Of a DNA stretch of 64,000 nt, positions 9,001-16,842 are shown one piece after another; within the stretch, counting starts at the first letter, position 1, and each line of letters opens with the position of its first letter. Source of the DNA: MFD09286-c1 sp963701015 (GTDB lineage Bacteria; Bacteroidota; Bacteroidia; Bacteroidales; DTGW01); the NCBI GenBank assembly GCA_963701015.1, contig OY969556.1, positions 2,604,001 through 2,668,000 of the forward strand, given 5' to 3'. The translations under genes and the position numbers were made by a program. The notes below the pieces were generated by a model. The model did not search any database, was not told the DNA's origin, and saw only the letters and a list, made by a program, of their open reading frames with translations.

Positions 9001-9739
9001 TATAATCCGTGAAAAAGGAGTTAATGGTGATCGTGAAATGGCTTGGGCAATGCACCTTGCAGGGTTTGATGTCAAAGACGTTCACATGACTGATTTAATC
9101 AGTGGACGTGAAACCTTAGAAGACATCAATTTTATTGTTTTTGTAGGTGGATTTTCAAACTCTGATGTTCTGGGTTCGGCAAAAGGTTGGGCCGGGGCAT
9201 TTTTGTATAATCCGAAAGCTAAAGAAGCACTTGATAAATTCTACGCGCGTAATGACACTTTGAGCTTAGGCGTTTGCAATGGTTGTCAATTAGTCATTGA
9301 GCTTGGTTTAATAACTCCTGAACATGATGAAAAGCCAAAAATGTTGCGTAATGAATCGCATAAATTCGAATCAGGATTTATCAATGTAAATATTCCTGAA
9401 AACAATTCAATAATGCTTAAAACATTGGCAGGGTCGAGACTTGGAATTTGGGTTGCACACGGCGAAGGAAAATTCAGTATGCCTTATGAAGAAACCAAGT
9501 ATAATGTGACTATGAAATACAGCTATTCAGGTTATCCGGGAAATCCAAACGGCAGTAATTATGACATTGCCGGAATTTGCTCCGCTGATGGACGCCATTT
9601 ATGCATGATGCCACATCTCGAAAGATCCATATATCCATGGAATTGGGCACATTATCCACAAGATAGAAAAGACGATCAGGTAACACCATGGATTGAAGCA
9701 TTTATTAATGCCTTAATATGGATTAATAAAGTCAAATAA
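6044..9739 (+). CDS. purL: Phosphoribosylformylglycinamidine synthase
   Basis: Converts FGAR, glutamine and ATP to FGAM in step 4 of de novo purine synthesis. At 1231 residues it is the long single-chain form, with synthetase and glutaminase fused. Seen: N-terminal PurS-like domain, NSEHCRHKIFNG linker motif near residue 165, the first AIRS-type ATP domain with KAETHNFPTTVEP and ATGTGGEIRD, the second AIRS half (HDISSGGL), and a C-terminal class I amidotransferase with nucleophile C1078 in GVCNGCQ, the histidine in VAHGEG and the MPHLER end. All key residues look intact. A clear intrinsic terminator follows, so it is probably monocistronic. purM is encoded about 15 kb downstream. Confidence 0.98.
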   Translation: MVLYFNNNENKYFAVQTKDELSKDEQQKLSWLFGANFVNASEIKGNFVGPRKEMITPWSTNAVEITQNMGISGIVRIEEFFEVQHAQPKFDPMLQAFYHGLNQEIFKINKLPEAIRNISDIKTYNQQEGLALSEDEITYLEELSNKLGRQLTDSEIFGFSQVNSEHCRHKIFNGTFIIDGVEQESTLFQLIKKTTQANPNRVVSAYKDNCAFIQGPTVEQFAPITQDKPDFFEIKKIETVISLKAETHNFPTTVEPFNGAATGTGGEIRDRIGGGKGAFPIAGTAVYMTSYPRSEENREWEKATDPRKWLYQTPEEILIKASNGASDFGNKYGQPVICGSVFTFEHFENGKKYGFDKVIMLAGGVGFGNKKDSLKDTPETGDKVILLGGDNYRIGMGGGAVSSVATGEYGNSIELNAVQRSNPEMQKRVYNAIRALAESSNNPIVSIHDHGAGGHLNCLSELVEATGGTIDIGKLPIGDPTLSAKEIVGNESQERMGLVMKAQDIDLLKRIADRERAPMYVIGETTGDNQFTFVEPITKAKPIDLKLEDMFGNPPKTVLNDSTLEHKFEEITYDAAKINEYLEQMLQLEGVACKDWLTNKVDRSVTGRIAKQQTAGSIQLPLNDVAVVALDYQGEKGIASSIGHAPVAAIVNPENGSILSIAEALTNIIWAPVEGGIRGVSLSANWMWPCKQESEDARLYSAVKAASDFALALGVNIPTGKDSLSMTQKYPDGNVVYSPGTVIISAGAEVSDIRKTISPVLISDHSSELIYIDLSKSPYSLGGSSFSQILNKLGNSTPTVKDPKYFASIFNAIQLLIHEDKVLSGHDISSGGLITTLLEMTFANPTIGLDIDLNSITEKDIIKLLFSENPGIIFQISSKDKESIGMFLKQKDINFHLIGKPLKDRSFTIKKAGSVYNFEISKLRDTWFKTSYLLDRKQSGEDKALERFSNYKSQELIFQFNPNFTGKFAQFNIESSRTVKSGIKAAIIREKGVNGDREMAWAMHLAGFDVKDVHMTDLISGRETLEDINFIVFVGGFSNSDVLGSAKGWAGAFLYNPKAKEALDKFYARNDTLSLGVCNGCQLVIELGLITPEHDEKPKMLRNESHKFESGFINVNIPENNSIMLKTLAGSRLGIWVAHGEGKFSMPYEETKYNVTMKYSYSGYPGNPNGSNYDIAGICSADGRHLCMMPHLERSIYPWNWAHYPQDRKDDQVTPWIEAFINALIWINKVK

Positions 9740-9781
9740 AGATTCATAGGTTATAAGCTTAAAATATTTTTCATATTTATT

Positions 9782-9812
9782 AAAAGCATAGTTAAAAACT
9801 ATGCTTTTTTTG
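9782..9812 (+). terminator. Intrinsic terminator after purL
   Basis: Perfect 10-bp stem AAAAGCATAG / CTATGCTTTT around a 7-nt loop, with the T-run continuing to 9811. It lies about 40 bp after the purL stop. Confidence 0.85.
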
Positions 9813-9915
9813 TTATTTATATAACGATAAATCGAATTTTATTATTTTTATCCCTAAATTTTTAAATACAAATGTTAATATTATATATTTTTTAGTTTCA
9901 TATCACTATTTTATT

Positions 9916-9923
9916 TAATTTTG
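9916..9923 (+). promoter_or_regulatory. Candidate -7 box for the TerB-like gene
   Basis: TAATTTTG fits TAnnTTTG and lies 44 bp before the ATG. A TTTA at 9891 sits 21 bp upstream, near the expected -33 position, but is one base off consensus. Confidence 0.4.
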
Positions 9924-9967
9924 ATATTGATTTCTAAATAAAATGAATTTAACTAAAATTTAATAAT

Positions 9968-10405
9968 ATGAACGTTTTACATATTTTAGAACATCATAGT
10001 AAAAAACTAAGCAGGGAACATTTTGTTCACTTGGTTAAAATTGCTCTTGCCGATGGCAAAGTTGATACTTCGGAGTATGAAATGCTTTATCAATTTGGTA
10101 AAAAACTTTGCTTTACCGATCAGGAAATAGAATCAATTATACAAACTCCTGGCAAAACAACTTTCCATCCGGCTTATGAATTAACTGAAAGGTTTGATCA
10201 AATCTATGATATTGTCAAACTTATTTTGGTAAATGGCAGTATTAGCAATGAAAGTATTAATATGGCAAATTGTTATGCAGTTGCTGCCGGATTTCAGGTT
10301 TCAGAAGCCGATAAACTTATTCAACTGCTTATTGAAGGTATAAATGAAGGTAAAAGTGAAGAAGATTTGTTGTTTGATTATAAAATGAAACGTAAAACAT
10401 TCTAA
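9968..10405 (+). CDS. TerB-like (tellurite resistance B family) protein
   Basis: A small soluble 145-residue all-helical protein. The stretch HLVKIALADGKVDTSEYEML is typical of the TerB-like fold (LMAADGKVD..E), and a second helical half (ILVNGSISNESINMA) looks like its partner. No signal peptide or membrane segment. TerB-like proteins are acidic metal-binding or scaffold domains of uncertain role, and nothing in the neighbourhood narrows it. It stands alone between the purL terminator and a cytochrome gene, with its own candidate promoter. Confidence 0.65.
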   Translation: MNVLHILEHHSKKLSREHFVHLVKIALADGKVDTSEYEMLYQFGKKLCFTDQEIESIIQTPGKTTFHPAYELTERFDQIYDIVKLILVNGSISNESINMANCYAVAAGFQVSEADKLIQLLIEGINEGKSEEDLLFDYKMKRKTF

Positions 10406-10489
10406 ATTTAAAAGTTAACCTTTTCGTATTTAAACAAAATTTAACATTTGCTGTTTTAATCAAAAATTGCAAAATTAAAAATTAGTAAA

Positions 10490-11458
10490 ATGCGAAAATC
10501 AATTAAGATTATTCTTATAAGCCTGATTTCAATAATTTTAATAATTGTTTGTTTTATAGCTTTTATTACTTTTCATTTTCCCAACATACCTTTAGAAAAT
10601 ATAACAGTTGTTTCATCAAAGGCAAGTATTGAGCGAGGTAAATATTTGGCAAATCATGTTATGGTTTGTGTAGATTGTCATTCAACACGCGACTGGACAA
10701 AATTTTCAGGACCAATGGTTCACGGCACCGAAGGAAAAGGTGGCGAAACATTTGATGAAAAATTGGGTTTCCCCGGACATTTTTATTCTCCAAATATAAC
10801 TCCCTATCATCTTGCAAAATATTCCGATGCTCAATTATACAGGGCAATTACATCAGGTGTTGGCGTTGATGGAAGACCTTTATTCCCCATAATGCCTTAT
10901 ACACATTATGGAGCAATGAGTAAGGAAGATATTTATTCGGTTATAACATATATTAGAAGTTTACAGCCAATTGAGTACACTTCTCCTAAATCCAAAGCAA
11001 ATTTTCCTATGAACGTTATAATGCATATAATTCCAAGCAAATTGGTAAATCAAAATATGCCTGATAAAAAGGACAGTATTAATTATGGCAAATATTTAGT
11101 AAATGCTTGCGGATGTTATGATTGTCATACCAAATTTGAAAACGGGAAATACGCTGTAGGTATGGATTTTGCTGGCGGACGTGAATTTAAAATGTTTGGT
11201 GGCACACTTTCAACTGCCAATATAACTCCCGATTCAACCACAGGAATTGGTCGCTGGCCTAAAGAATCATTCGTTGCCAGGTTCAAATCATTTGATATTA
11301 AAACCTATACGCCTTCGCATATTGCAGCTAATGAATTTAATACTATTATGCCCTGGACAATGTATGGAGGAATGAAGTCCGAAGATTTAAGTGCAATATA
11401 TTCCTATTTGCGTACTTTGAAACCAATCAATAATAAAGTAGTAAAATTTCGCCTATAA
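10490..11458 (+). CDS. Membrane-anchored dihaem cytochrome c
   Basis: A 322-residue protein with one N-terminal membrane segment (residues about 7-30, very Ile-rich) that acts as an uncleaved anchor or signal, and two haem c sites: CVDCH at 60-64 and CYDCH at 209-213. The two halves have similar layout (GKYLAN/GKYLVN before each haem, YSPNITP and TANITPD after it, then MPYTHYG and MPWTMYGGM as likely axial methionine regions), so it is an internally duplicated cytochrome. Proteins of this type carry electrons in the periplasm, often beside dehydrogenases; no dehydrogenase gene is adjacent here, so the partner is unknown. Confidence 0.88.
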   Translation: MRKSIKIILISLISIILIIVCFIAFITFHFPNIPLENITVVSSKASIERGKYLANHVMVCVDCHSTRDWTKFSGPMVHGTEGKGGETFDEKLGFPGHFYSPNITPYHLAKYSDAQLYRAITSGVGVDGRPLFPIMPYTHYGAMSKEDIYSVITYIRSLQPIEYTSPKSKANFPMNVIMHIIPSKLVNQNMPDKKDSINYGKYLVNACGCYDCHTKFENGKYAVGMDFAGGREFKMFGGTLSTANITPDSTTGIGRWPKESFVARFKSFDIKTYTPSHIAANEFNTIMPWTMYGGMKSEDLSAIYSYLRTLKPINNKVVKFRL

Positions 11459-11542
11459 ATAAAGTTAGTTTACCGATTAGCTAGTAGTTTTTATTTAATT
11501 TTTCATTTAATTTGAACTCAATTATAAATTAAATTCAGGTTG

Positions 11543-12250
11543 ATGAAAAAATTAGTTATCTTATTTATTGGAATTTGTGCAGTTTCCTTGTCGGGTTGCA
11601 ATAAGAAATCTGTTGTTGGAAATGGAAAAGTAATTTTTCAAAACCGTGATTTAAAAGATTATTCTAGCCTAAGTGTAAATGGAGCTTACACCGTATATGT
11701 AAAGAAAGGGTCAGTCAGTTCATTCGTTATTGAAGCCGATGAAAACCTTTTACCATTTATAAAAACTGAAATTTCAGGTAACAATCTTAAAGTATATAAT
11801 TCCAAAAATATTCTTCGTTCAAAAGAATTAAAATTAATAATTACAAACCCTCAACTTAATTCTTGTGATTTCTCAGGCGCAATCGAACTTAATTCCGATT
11901 CCGGATTAATTTATAAAATTCTAAACATTACAATTTCAGGAATTGGACGAATAGATATGAACCTTAATACTGATAGTTTATTAGCAAATGTAAGCGGAGG
12001 AGCGGAACTAACGTTTAGTGGCAATGCCAAAAAATTTGATGGAATTATTAAAGGTACCGGAAGTATTGATGCAGTGAATTTTATTGTTCAGGAAAGCAAT
12101 ATTGAAATTTCAGGTTTGGGAAAAGCAAAATTGAATGTCATCAAAAAATTAAATGTCAATATTACAGGTTTTGGGAAAGTCGATTACAAAGGAGAACCAC
12201 AAATTAATCAAGTAATTTCAGGTGCTGGAAAAGTAAACAAGATAAATTAA
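11543..12250 (+). CDS. DUF2807 (head-GIN domain) lipoprotein
   Basis: A 235-residue exported lipoprotein. The ATG at 11543 is preferred over the in-frame TTG one codon upstream. Signal sequence MKKLVILFIGICAVSLSGC ends in a lipobox, with acylated Cys at about residue 19. The rest is a right-handed beta-helix-like repeat rich in SGxGxID/SGAG steps (ISGIGRIDMN, VSGGAEL, GTGSID, ISGLGKAK, ITGFGKVDYKG, ISGAGKVN), diagnostic of DUF2807, a common Bacteroidota surface or periplasmic family without a known biochemical function. It ends 6 bp from the convergent xseB. Confidence 0.87.
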   Translation: MKKLVILFIGICAVSLSGCNKKSVVGNGKVIFQNRDLKDYSSLSVNGAYTVYVKKGSVSSFVIEADENLLPFIKTEISGNNLKVYNSKNILRSKELKLIITNPQLNSCDFSGAIELNSDSGLIYKILNITISGIGRIDMNLNTDSLLANVSGGAELTFSGNAKKFDGIIKGTGSIDAVNFIVQESNIEISGLGKAKLNVIKKLNVNITGFGKVDYKGEPQINQVISGAGKVNKIN

Positions 12251-12256
12251 TCAGAA

Positions 12257-12454
12257 TTACTCCTGCATCTTTTTTAAAATATTGTTCAGCTCTTCTTCTG
12301 TAGAATGTAGTTTATCTTTACAAAAAGTAATAAGTGAACTTATTCTTTTCACTTTATCGGCCAATTCATCAATGGTGTATTTGTCATCTTCAATATTTCC
12401 GATAATCTCTTCAATTTCAGCCAATGCCTCAGCATAGGATTGTTTTTTTGTCAT
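12257..12454 (-). CDS. xseB: Exodeoxyribonuclease VII small subunit
   Basis: A 65-residue helical protein with the XseB pattern SYAEALAEIEEIIGNIE followed by the second helix (DELADKVKRISSLITFCKDKL). It partners with XseA to degrade single-stranded DNA to oligonucleotides. Length and sequence fit the family. xseA is not next to it in this window, although the two are often adjacent in Bacteroidota. It is convergent with the DUF2807 gene and divergent from sufB. Confidence 0.9.
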   Translation of the reverse strand: MTKKQSYAEALAEIEEIIGNIEDDKYTIDELADKVKRISSLITFCKDKLHSTEEELNNILKKMQE

Positions 12455-12522
12455 AAGATTAAAATTGCCTAAATTAATTTGATATTGCTTTGCAAATGTG
12501 GAGAATTTTTGAGTAGAATTCG

Positions 12523-12530
12523 TAAATTTG
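12523..12530 (+). promoter_or_regulatory. Candidate -7 box of the suf operon promoter
   Basis: TAAATTTG matches TAnnTTTG and lies 68 bp before the sufB ATG. The expected -33 TTTG is not at the usual distance (TTTG occurs at 12489 and 12508), so activity may be weak or activator-dependent. The large palindrome starts 2 bp downstream of this box. Confidence 0.5.
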
Positions 12531-12532
12531 CA

Positions 12533-12559
12533 TATTATTTAGAATAATTCTAAATAATA
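12533..12559. promoter_or_regulatory. 27-bp perfect palindrome, candidate operator of suf operon
   Basis: TATTATTTAGAAT-A-ATTCTAAATAATA: 13-bp arms around one central base. The core TTTAGAAT-A-ATTCTAAA has the 7-1-7 layout of Fur/PerR-family boxes. It covers the expected transcription start just after the candidate -7 box, so a bound repressor would block initiation. Control of suf by iron or oxidative stress is known in other bacteria; the regulator here is inferred, not shown. An alternative role is an RNA hairpin in the leader, which is less likely because the stem is almost all A/T. Confidence 0.65.
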
Positions 12560-12598
12560 AATGGTATATTCGTTCAAATAATTGAAATACAGAGAGAA

Positions 12599-14047
12599 AT
12601 GGAAAGAGAACAGAATCAATTAATCAATGATGTTACCGATGGCGATTATAAATATGGCTTTTTTAGTGATGTTGAAACAGATACCATACCAAAAGGATTA
12701 AGCGAAGATGTAGTTCGTTTAATTTCGTCAAAAAAAGAAGAACCAGAATTTATGCTCGAATTTCGGTTGAAAGCATACCGCCATTGGAAAACAATGACCT
12801 TGCCAACTTGGGCACATCTTAAACTTCCTGAGATAAATTACCAGGATATTATATTTTATGCAGCACCTCGTCAAAGTGCCAAATATGCTAGTATTGACGA
12901 GGTTGACCCGGAATTGTTGGAAACTTTCAATAAATTAGGGATACCTTTAAATGAACAGGCGCATTTGGCAGGAGTTGCTGTTGATGCCGTTATGGATAGT
13001 GTTTCGGTAAAAACTACATTCAAGGAAGCGCTTTCGGAAAAAGGTATAATATTTTGCTCCATGAGCGAAGCTGTAAGAGAACATCCTGATTTGGTTAAGA
13101 AATACCTCGGTTCCGTTGTGCCTTATACCGATAATTACTTTGCAGCATTGAATTCTGCAGTTTTCAGTGATGGCTCTTTTTGCTATGTCCCAAAAGGCGT
13201 TAGATGCCCAATGGAACTTTCAACTTATTTCAGAATTAATGCCGCAAATACCGGTCAGTTTGAAAGGACATTGCTAATTGCCGATGACGAAGCTTATGTT
13301 AGTTATCTGGAAGGTTGCACTGCCCCAATGCGTGACGAAAATCAGTTGCATGCTGCAGTTGTAGAACTAGTAGCACTCGAAAAATCAGAAATTAAATATT
13401 CAACAGTACAAAATTGGTATCCCGGTGATAAAAATGGCAAAGGCGGAATTTTCAACTTTGTTACCAAAAGAGGAATTTGTAAAGGCAATAACTCAAAAAT
13501 ATCCTGGACACAGGTTGAAACAGGTTCTGCAATTACCTGGAAGTACCCAAGCTGCATTTTGCGTGGCGATAATTCATATGGTGAATTTTATTCAGTTGCC
13601 GTAACCAACAATTATCAACAGGCCGATACGGGCACAAAAATGATGCACATTGGTAAAAATACACGTAGCCGGATTGTTTCGAAGGGAATTTCGGCAGGTA
13701 AAAGCAACAACAGTTACAGGGGTTTGGTGAAAGTTCTGAAAAATGCTGAAAATTCTAGAAATTTCTCGCAATGCGATTCATTGTTACTGGGCAGTAATTG
13801 TGGTTCACATACTTTCCCATATATTGAAGTGGATAATCCATCGGCCATTGTGGAACATGAAGCCACAACATCAAAAATTGGCGAGGACCAGATTTTTTAT
13901 TGCAACCAGCGTGGAATAAGCACTGAAGATGCAGTTGGGTTGATAGTTAATGGTTATGCGCGTGAAGTTTTAAACCAATTGCCAATGGAATTTGCAGTTG
14001 AAGCACAAAAGCTATTACAAATTTCGTTGGAAGGAAGTGTAGGGTAA
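12599..14047 (+). CDS. sufB: Fe-S cluster assembly scaffold SufB
   Basis: Core subunit of the SufBC2D scaffold on which iron-sulfur clusters are built in the cytoplasm. Length 482 matches the family. Visible family blocks are KTTFKEALSEKGIIFCSMSEAV, FAALNSAVFSDGSFCYVPKGV, YLEGCTAPM, QNWYPG, SNCGSHTFPYIEV and the C-terminal NQRGISTEDAVGLIVNGYA. The ATG follows the candidate promoter and palindrome by 40 bp. It is first in sufB-C-D-E-T and separated from sufC by a 147-bp hairpin-containing spacer, unusually wide for this operon. Confidence 0.98.
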   Translation: MEREQNQLINDVTDGDYKYGFFSDVETDTIPKGLSEDVVRLISSKKEEPEFMLEFRLKAYRHWKTMTLPTWAHLKLPEINYQDIIFYAAPRQSAKYASIDEVDPELLETFNKLGIPLNEQAHLAGVAVDAVMDSVSVKTTFKEALSEKGIIFCSMSEAVREHPDLVKKYLGSVVPYTDNYFAALNSAVFSDGSFCYVPKGVRCPMELSTYFRINAANTGQFERTLLIADDEAYVSYLEGCTAPMRDENQLHAAVVELVALEKSEIKYSTVQNWYPGDKNGKGGIFNFVTKRGICKGNNSKISWTQVETGSAITWKYPSCILRGDNSYGEFYSVAVTNNYQQADTGTKMMHIGKNTRSRIVSKGISAGKSNNSYRGLVKVLKNAENSRNFSQCDSLLLGSNCGSHTFPYIEVDNPSAIVEHEATTSKIGEDQIFYCNQRGISTEDAVGLIVNGYAREVLNQLPMEFAVEAQKLLQISLEGSVG

Positions 14048-14065
14048 GATAGGCGCAACTCTAAA

Positions 14066-14082
14066 CCTCCCAATATGGGAGG
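14066..14082. repeat. GC-rich hairpin between sufB and sufC
   Basis: CCTCCCA-ATA-TGGGAGG, a perfect 7-bp stem with 3-nt loop, 19 bp after the sufB stop and without a T-run. It resembles the CCCTCCCC/GGGGAGGG hairpin at 31374, which suggests a dispersed REP-like element. Confidence 0.6.
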
Positions 14083-14142
14083 AATTGTAATTATAAAGTA
14101 TAAAACAGAATACGATTTCATAACAAATAAATAAAATATCTT

Positions 14143-14181
14143 CTTTGCCTCCCAATTGGGGAAGGTATAGGAGGGGCAAAT
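14143..14181. repeat. Second CCTCCC-type inverted element upstream of sufC
   Basis: An imperfect inverted element running TTTGCCTCCC ... GGAGGGGCAAA, with CCAATTGG in the middle, ending 14 bp before the sufC ATG. It is similar in composition to the hairpin at 14066, so the sufB-sufC gap appears to hold two related copies or two ends of one degenerate element. Confidence 0.5.
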
Positions 14182-14194
14182 TAATTAAAAATAT

Positions 14195-14947
14195 ATGCTA
14201 CATATTAAAAACTTAAAAGCAAAAATTGGTGATAAAGAGATATTAAAAGGTATCAATTTAGAAGTTAAGCCTGGTGAAATTCATGCTATTATGGGGCCGA
14301 ACGGATCCGGGAAAAGCACTCTCGCAGGAGTTCTCACTGGTCGTGAATTTATTGAAGTTACCAGTGGAGAAATTAATTATATGGGAAAAAATCTCCTGGA
14401 CATGGCTCCTGAAGATCGTGCCCGTGAAGGTATTTTTCTGAGTTTTCAATATCCGGTTGAAATTCCAGGTGTTAGTATGGTAAACTTTTTAAAAACTTCA
14501 TTGAACGAAATTAGGAAATACAGAAATTTACCTGCCTTATCAGCCGGTGATTTTCTGAAGTTGATGCGTGAAAAAAAGGAATTGGTTGAAATTGATTCAA
14601 AACTAACCAATCGTTCAGTAAATGAAGGCTTTTCAGGTGGTGAAAAAAAGAAAAACGAAATATTCCAAATGGCAATGCTCGACCCACGTTTATCAATTTT
14701 GGACGAAACAGATTCGGGTTTGGATATTGATGCATTACGCATTGTTGCAACCGGAGTAAACAAATTAAAAACTACAGAAAATTCTACTATAGTCATTACA
14801 CATTACCAGCGTTTGCTCGATTATATTGTACCAGATGTGGTGCATGTATTGTACGATGGTAGGATTGTAAAAACTGCCGGAAAAGAATTGGCCTTTGAAT
14901 TGGAAGAAAAAGGCTACGACTGGATTAAAAAAGAATTAGCTGTATAA
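14195..14947 (+). CDS. sufC: Fe-S assembly ATPase SufC
   Basis: ABC-type ATPase that drives the SufBC2D complex. 250 residues; Walker A GPNGSGKST near residue 35, Q-loop SFQYPVEIPGVS, signature FSGGEKKKNEI, and Walker B LSILDETDSGLD, where the Thr-Asp-Ser-Gly-Leu-Asp end is characteristic of SufC rather than transporter ATPases. H-loop ITHYQR is present. sufD begins 24 bp downstream. Confidence 0.98.
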   Translation: MLHIKNLKAKIGDKEILKGINLEVKPGEIHAIMGPNGSGKSTLAGVLTGREFIEVTSGEINYMGKNLLDMAPEDRAREGIFLSFQYPVEIPGVSMVNFLKTSLNEIRKYRNLPALSAGDFLKLMREKKELVEIDSKLTNRSVNEGFSGGEKKKNEIFQMAMLDPRLSILDETDSGLDIDALRIVATGVNKLKTTENSTIVITHYQRLLDYIVPDVVHVLYDGRIVKTAGKELAFELEEKGYDWIKKELAV

Positions 14948-14971
14948 AACCTGTAATAAATATAAGTAAAG

Positions 14972-16336
14972 ATGGAAACTGATGTTTCAACAAAAGACCT
15001 GGTAAGTGATTACAGGAATCATTACAACCAAAGCAGGGAAAACCTTTTAAAAGGAGCGCCCGCATTTATTAAAAATATACGTGATGAAGGAATTGCAGAA
15101 TTTGGCAAGTTGGGAATGCCAGCAAAAAAATCGGAACGTTATAAATATACTTTTTTAGATCCATTTTTTGCCAAAGAATACAATCGCAAAATCACGGCTG
15201 ATAAGTTTTCCTTTGAATTGGATGATATTTTCAAATGCGATGTTCCTGATATTGGCACCGATGTGATAATTGTAGTAAATGGCTTTTATTATTTCAAAAA
15301 TCAGATAAATGGCAACCTTCCCGGTAATATCTGGATTGGCAGTCTTTCAAAAGCAATAGAAGAAAAGCCTGAATGGGTTGAAAAATATTTAGCCAAAACT
15401 GCTACCTATGATGATGGTCTAATTGCACTTAATACAGCGCTTTTTACTGATGGTTATGTTGTTCATGTACCAAAAAATGCAATACTTGAGAAACCTTTAC
15501 AAATAATTAATATTTTACTTTCCGAAGAGAATCTAATGGTTCAACAACGGAACCTTATTGTAATGGACGAAAACAGTAGTGCTAATATTGTTGTATGCGA
15601 CCATAGCCTTTCTGCCAAAGATTTTTTAACCAATTCAATAACAGAAGTTTTTCTTGCTGACGGGGCAAGGCTCGATTTAAATTCATTACAAAACGAACAC
15701 AATGGTTCGGTTAAAGTTTCGGGCGTCTTTATTAACCAGGAACAAAACAGCTACCTATCAAATAACACCTATACTTTGCATGGCGGAATTGTAAGGAATA
15801 ATTTAAAAATTATACTCAATGGCGAAGGTGCTGAAGCCAATGCTTCCGGGCTTTTCTTAACCGATAAAACGCAACATGTAGATAATTATGTGTTTATAAA
15901 CCATGCAAAACCACATTGTACAAGTAATCAGATTTTCAAAGGAGTTTTGGATGATATATCCACAGGTTCCTTTAATGGCAGGATTCTTGTAAGTCGTGAT
16001 GCACAAAAGACAATGGCTTATCAGAAAAGTAGTAATTTGCTATTGACTAAAGATGCAAAAATGAGTGCACGTCCACAACTTGAAATATACGCCGATGATG
16101 TAAAATGCAGCCACGGTTCAACTGTTGGTCAACTCGATCAGGAAGCATTGTTCTATTTACGTTCAAGAGGAATTGGTAAACCAGAAGCACGATTATTGTT
16201 AATGTTTGCATTTACCCATGAAATTGTTGAACTTATTAAAATTAAACCATTAAAAGAAAGAATTGACGAAATGGTAAATAAACGTTTACGTGGGGAATTA
16301 GTACGATGTCACAATTGTACTATTCATTGTTGCTAA
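14972..16336 (+). CDS. sufD: Fe-S assembly scaffold subunit SufD
   Basis: Second scaffold subunit, paralogous to SufB, 454 residues. Family blocks: GMPAKKSERYKYTFL, LNTALFTDGYVVHVPKNA, a beta-helix core, and KCSHGSTVGQLDQEALFYLRSRGI near the C terminus, with the conserved His in SHG. The C terminus ends in a cysteine-rich tail, CHNCTIHCC (four Cys in the last nine residues), a possible metal or cluster contact. Usually sufS follows; here the next gene is sufE. Confidence 0.96.
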   Translation: METDVSTKDLVSDYRNHYNQSRENLLKGAPAFIKNIRDEGIAEFGKLGMPAKKSERYKYTFLDPFFAKEYNRKITADKFSFELDDIFKCDVPDIGTDVIIVVNGFYYFKNQINGNLPGNIWIGSLSKAIEEKPEWVEKYLAKTATYDDGLIALNTALFTDGYVVHVPKNAILEKPLQIINILLSEENLMVQQRNLIVMDENSSANIVVCDHSLSAKDFLTNSITEVFLADGARLDLNSLQNEHNGSVKVSGVFINQEQNSYLSNNTYTLHGGIVRNNLKIILNGEGAEANASGLFLTDKTQHVDNYVFINHAKPHCTSNQIFKGVLDDISTGSFNGRILVSRDAQKTMAYQKSSNLLLTKDAKMSARPQLEIYADDVKCSHGSTVGQLDQEALFYLRSRGIGKPEARLLLMFAFTHEIVELIKIKPLKERIDEMVNKRLRGELVRCHNCTIHCC

Positions 16337-16372
16337 TTTCTTTTAATTTTGCAGAAATTTTTTTAACACTTT

Positions 16373-16807
16373 ATGGAAACAATCCACAATATCCAGGAAG
16401 ATATAATTGAAGAGTTTGCGGTTTTTGATGACTGGATGGATAGATATAATTATTTGATTGACCTAAGTAAAGATTTACCTGTTATTGACAACAAATTTAA
16501 AGCAAGTGAAAATCTCATCAAAGGTTGCCAAAGCCGGGTTTGGCTCAATGGAGAATTGATTGACGGAAAAATTGTTTTCTCTGCTGATAGTGATGCTATC
16601 ATTACAAAAGGTATTATAGCTTTGTTGATAAGGGTTTTATCAAACCGGACGCCTGAGGAAATTCTGGAATCCGATTTGTACTTTATTGATAAAATAGGTT
16701 TAAAGGAAAACCTTTCACCTACACGTGCAAACGGACTGGTATCTATGATTAAACAAATGCGTATGTATGCTTTGGCTTTTCAGGCCAAAATGAGCCAGAA
16801 CAATTAA
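16373..16807 (+). CDS. sufE: Cysteine desulfuration protein SufE
   Basis: Sulfur acceptor that takes persulfide from a cysteine desulfurase and passes it to SufB. 144 residues with the active-site loop IKGCQSRVW (catalytic Cys near residue 52) and the family opening EEFAVFDDWMDRYNYLIDLSK. Encoded 36 bp after sufD. Its partner desulfurase SufS is not encoded in this operon within the window, so a desulfurase elsewhere must serve it. Confidence 0.96.
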   Translation: METIHNIQEDIIEEFAVFDDWMDRYNYLIDLSKDLPVIDNKFKASENLIKGCQSRVWLNGELIDGKIVFSADSDAIITKGIIALLIRVLSNRTPEEILESDLYFIDKIGLKENLSPTRANGLVSMIKQMRMYALAFQAKMSQNN

Positions 16808-16842
16808 TAATTTTAATTGTTTTATTTATAAAAATATAACAA

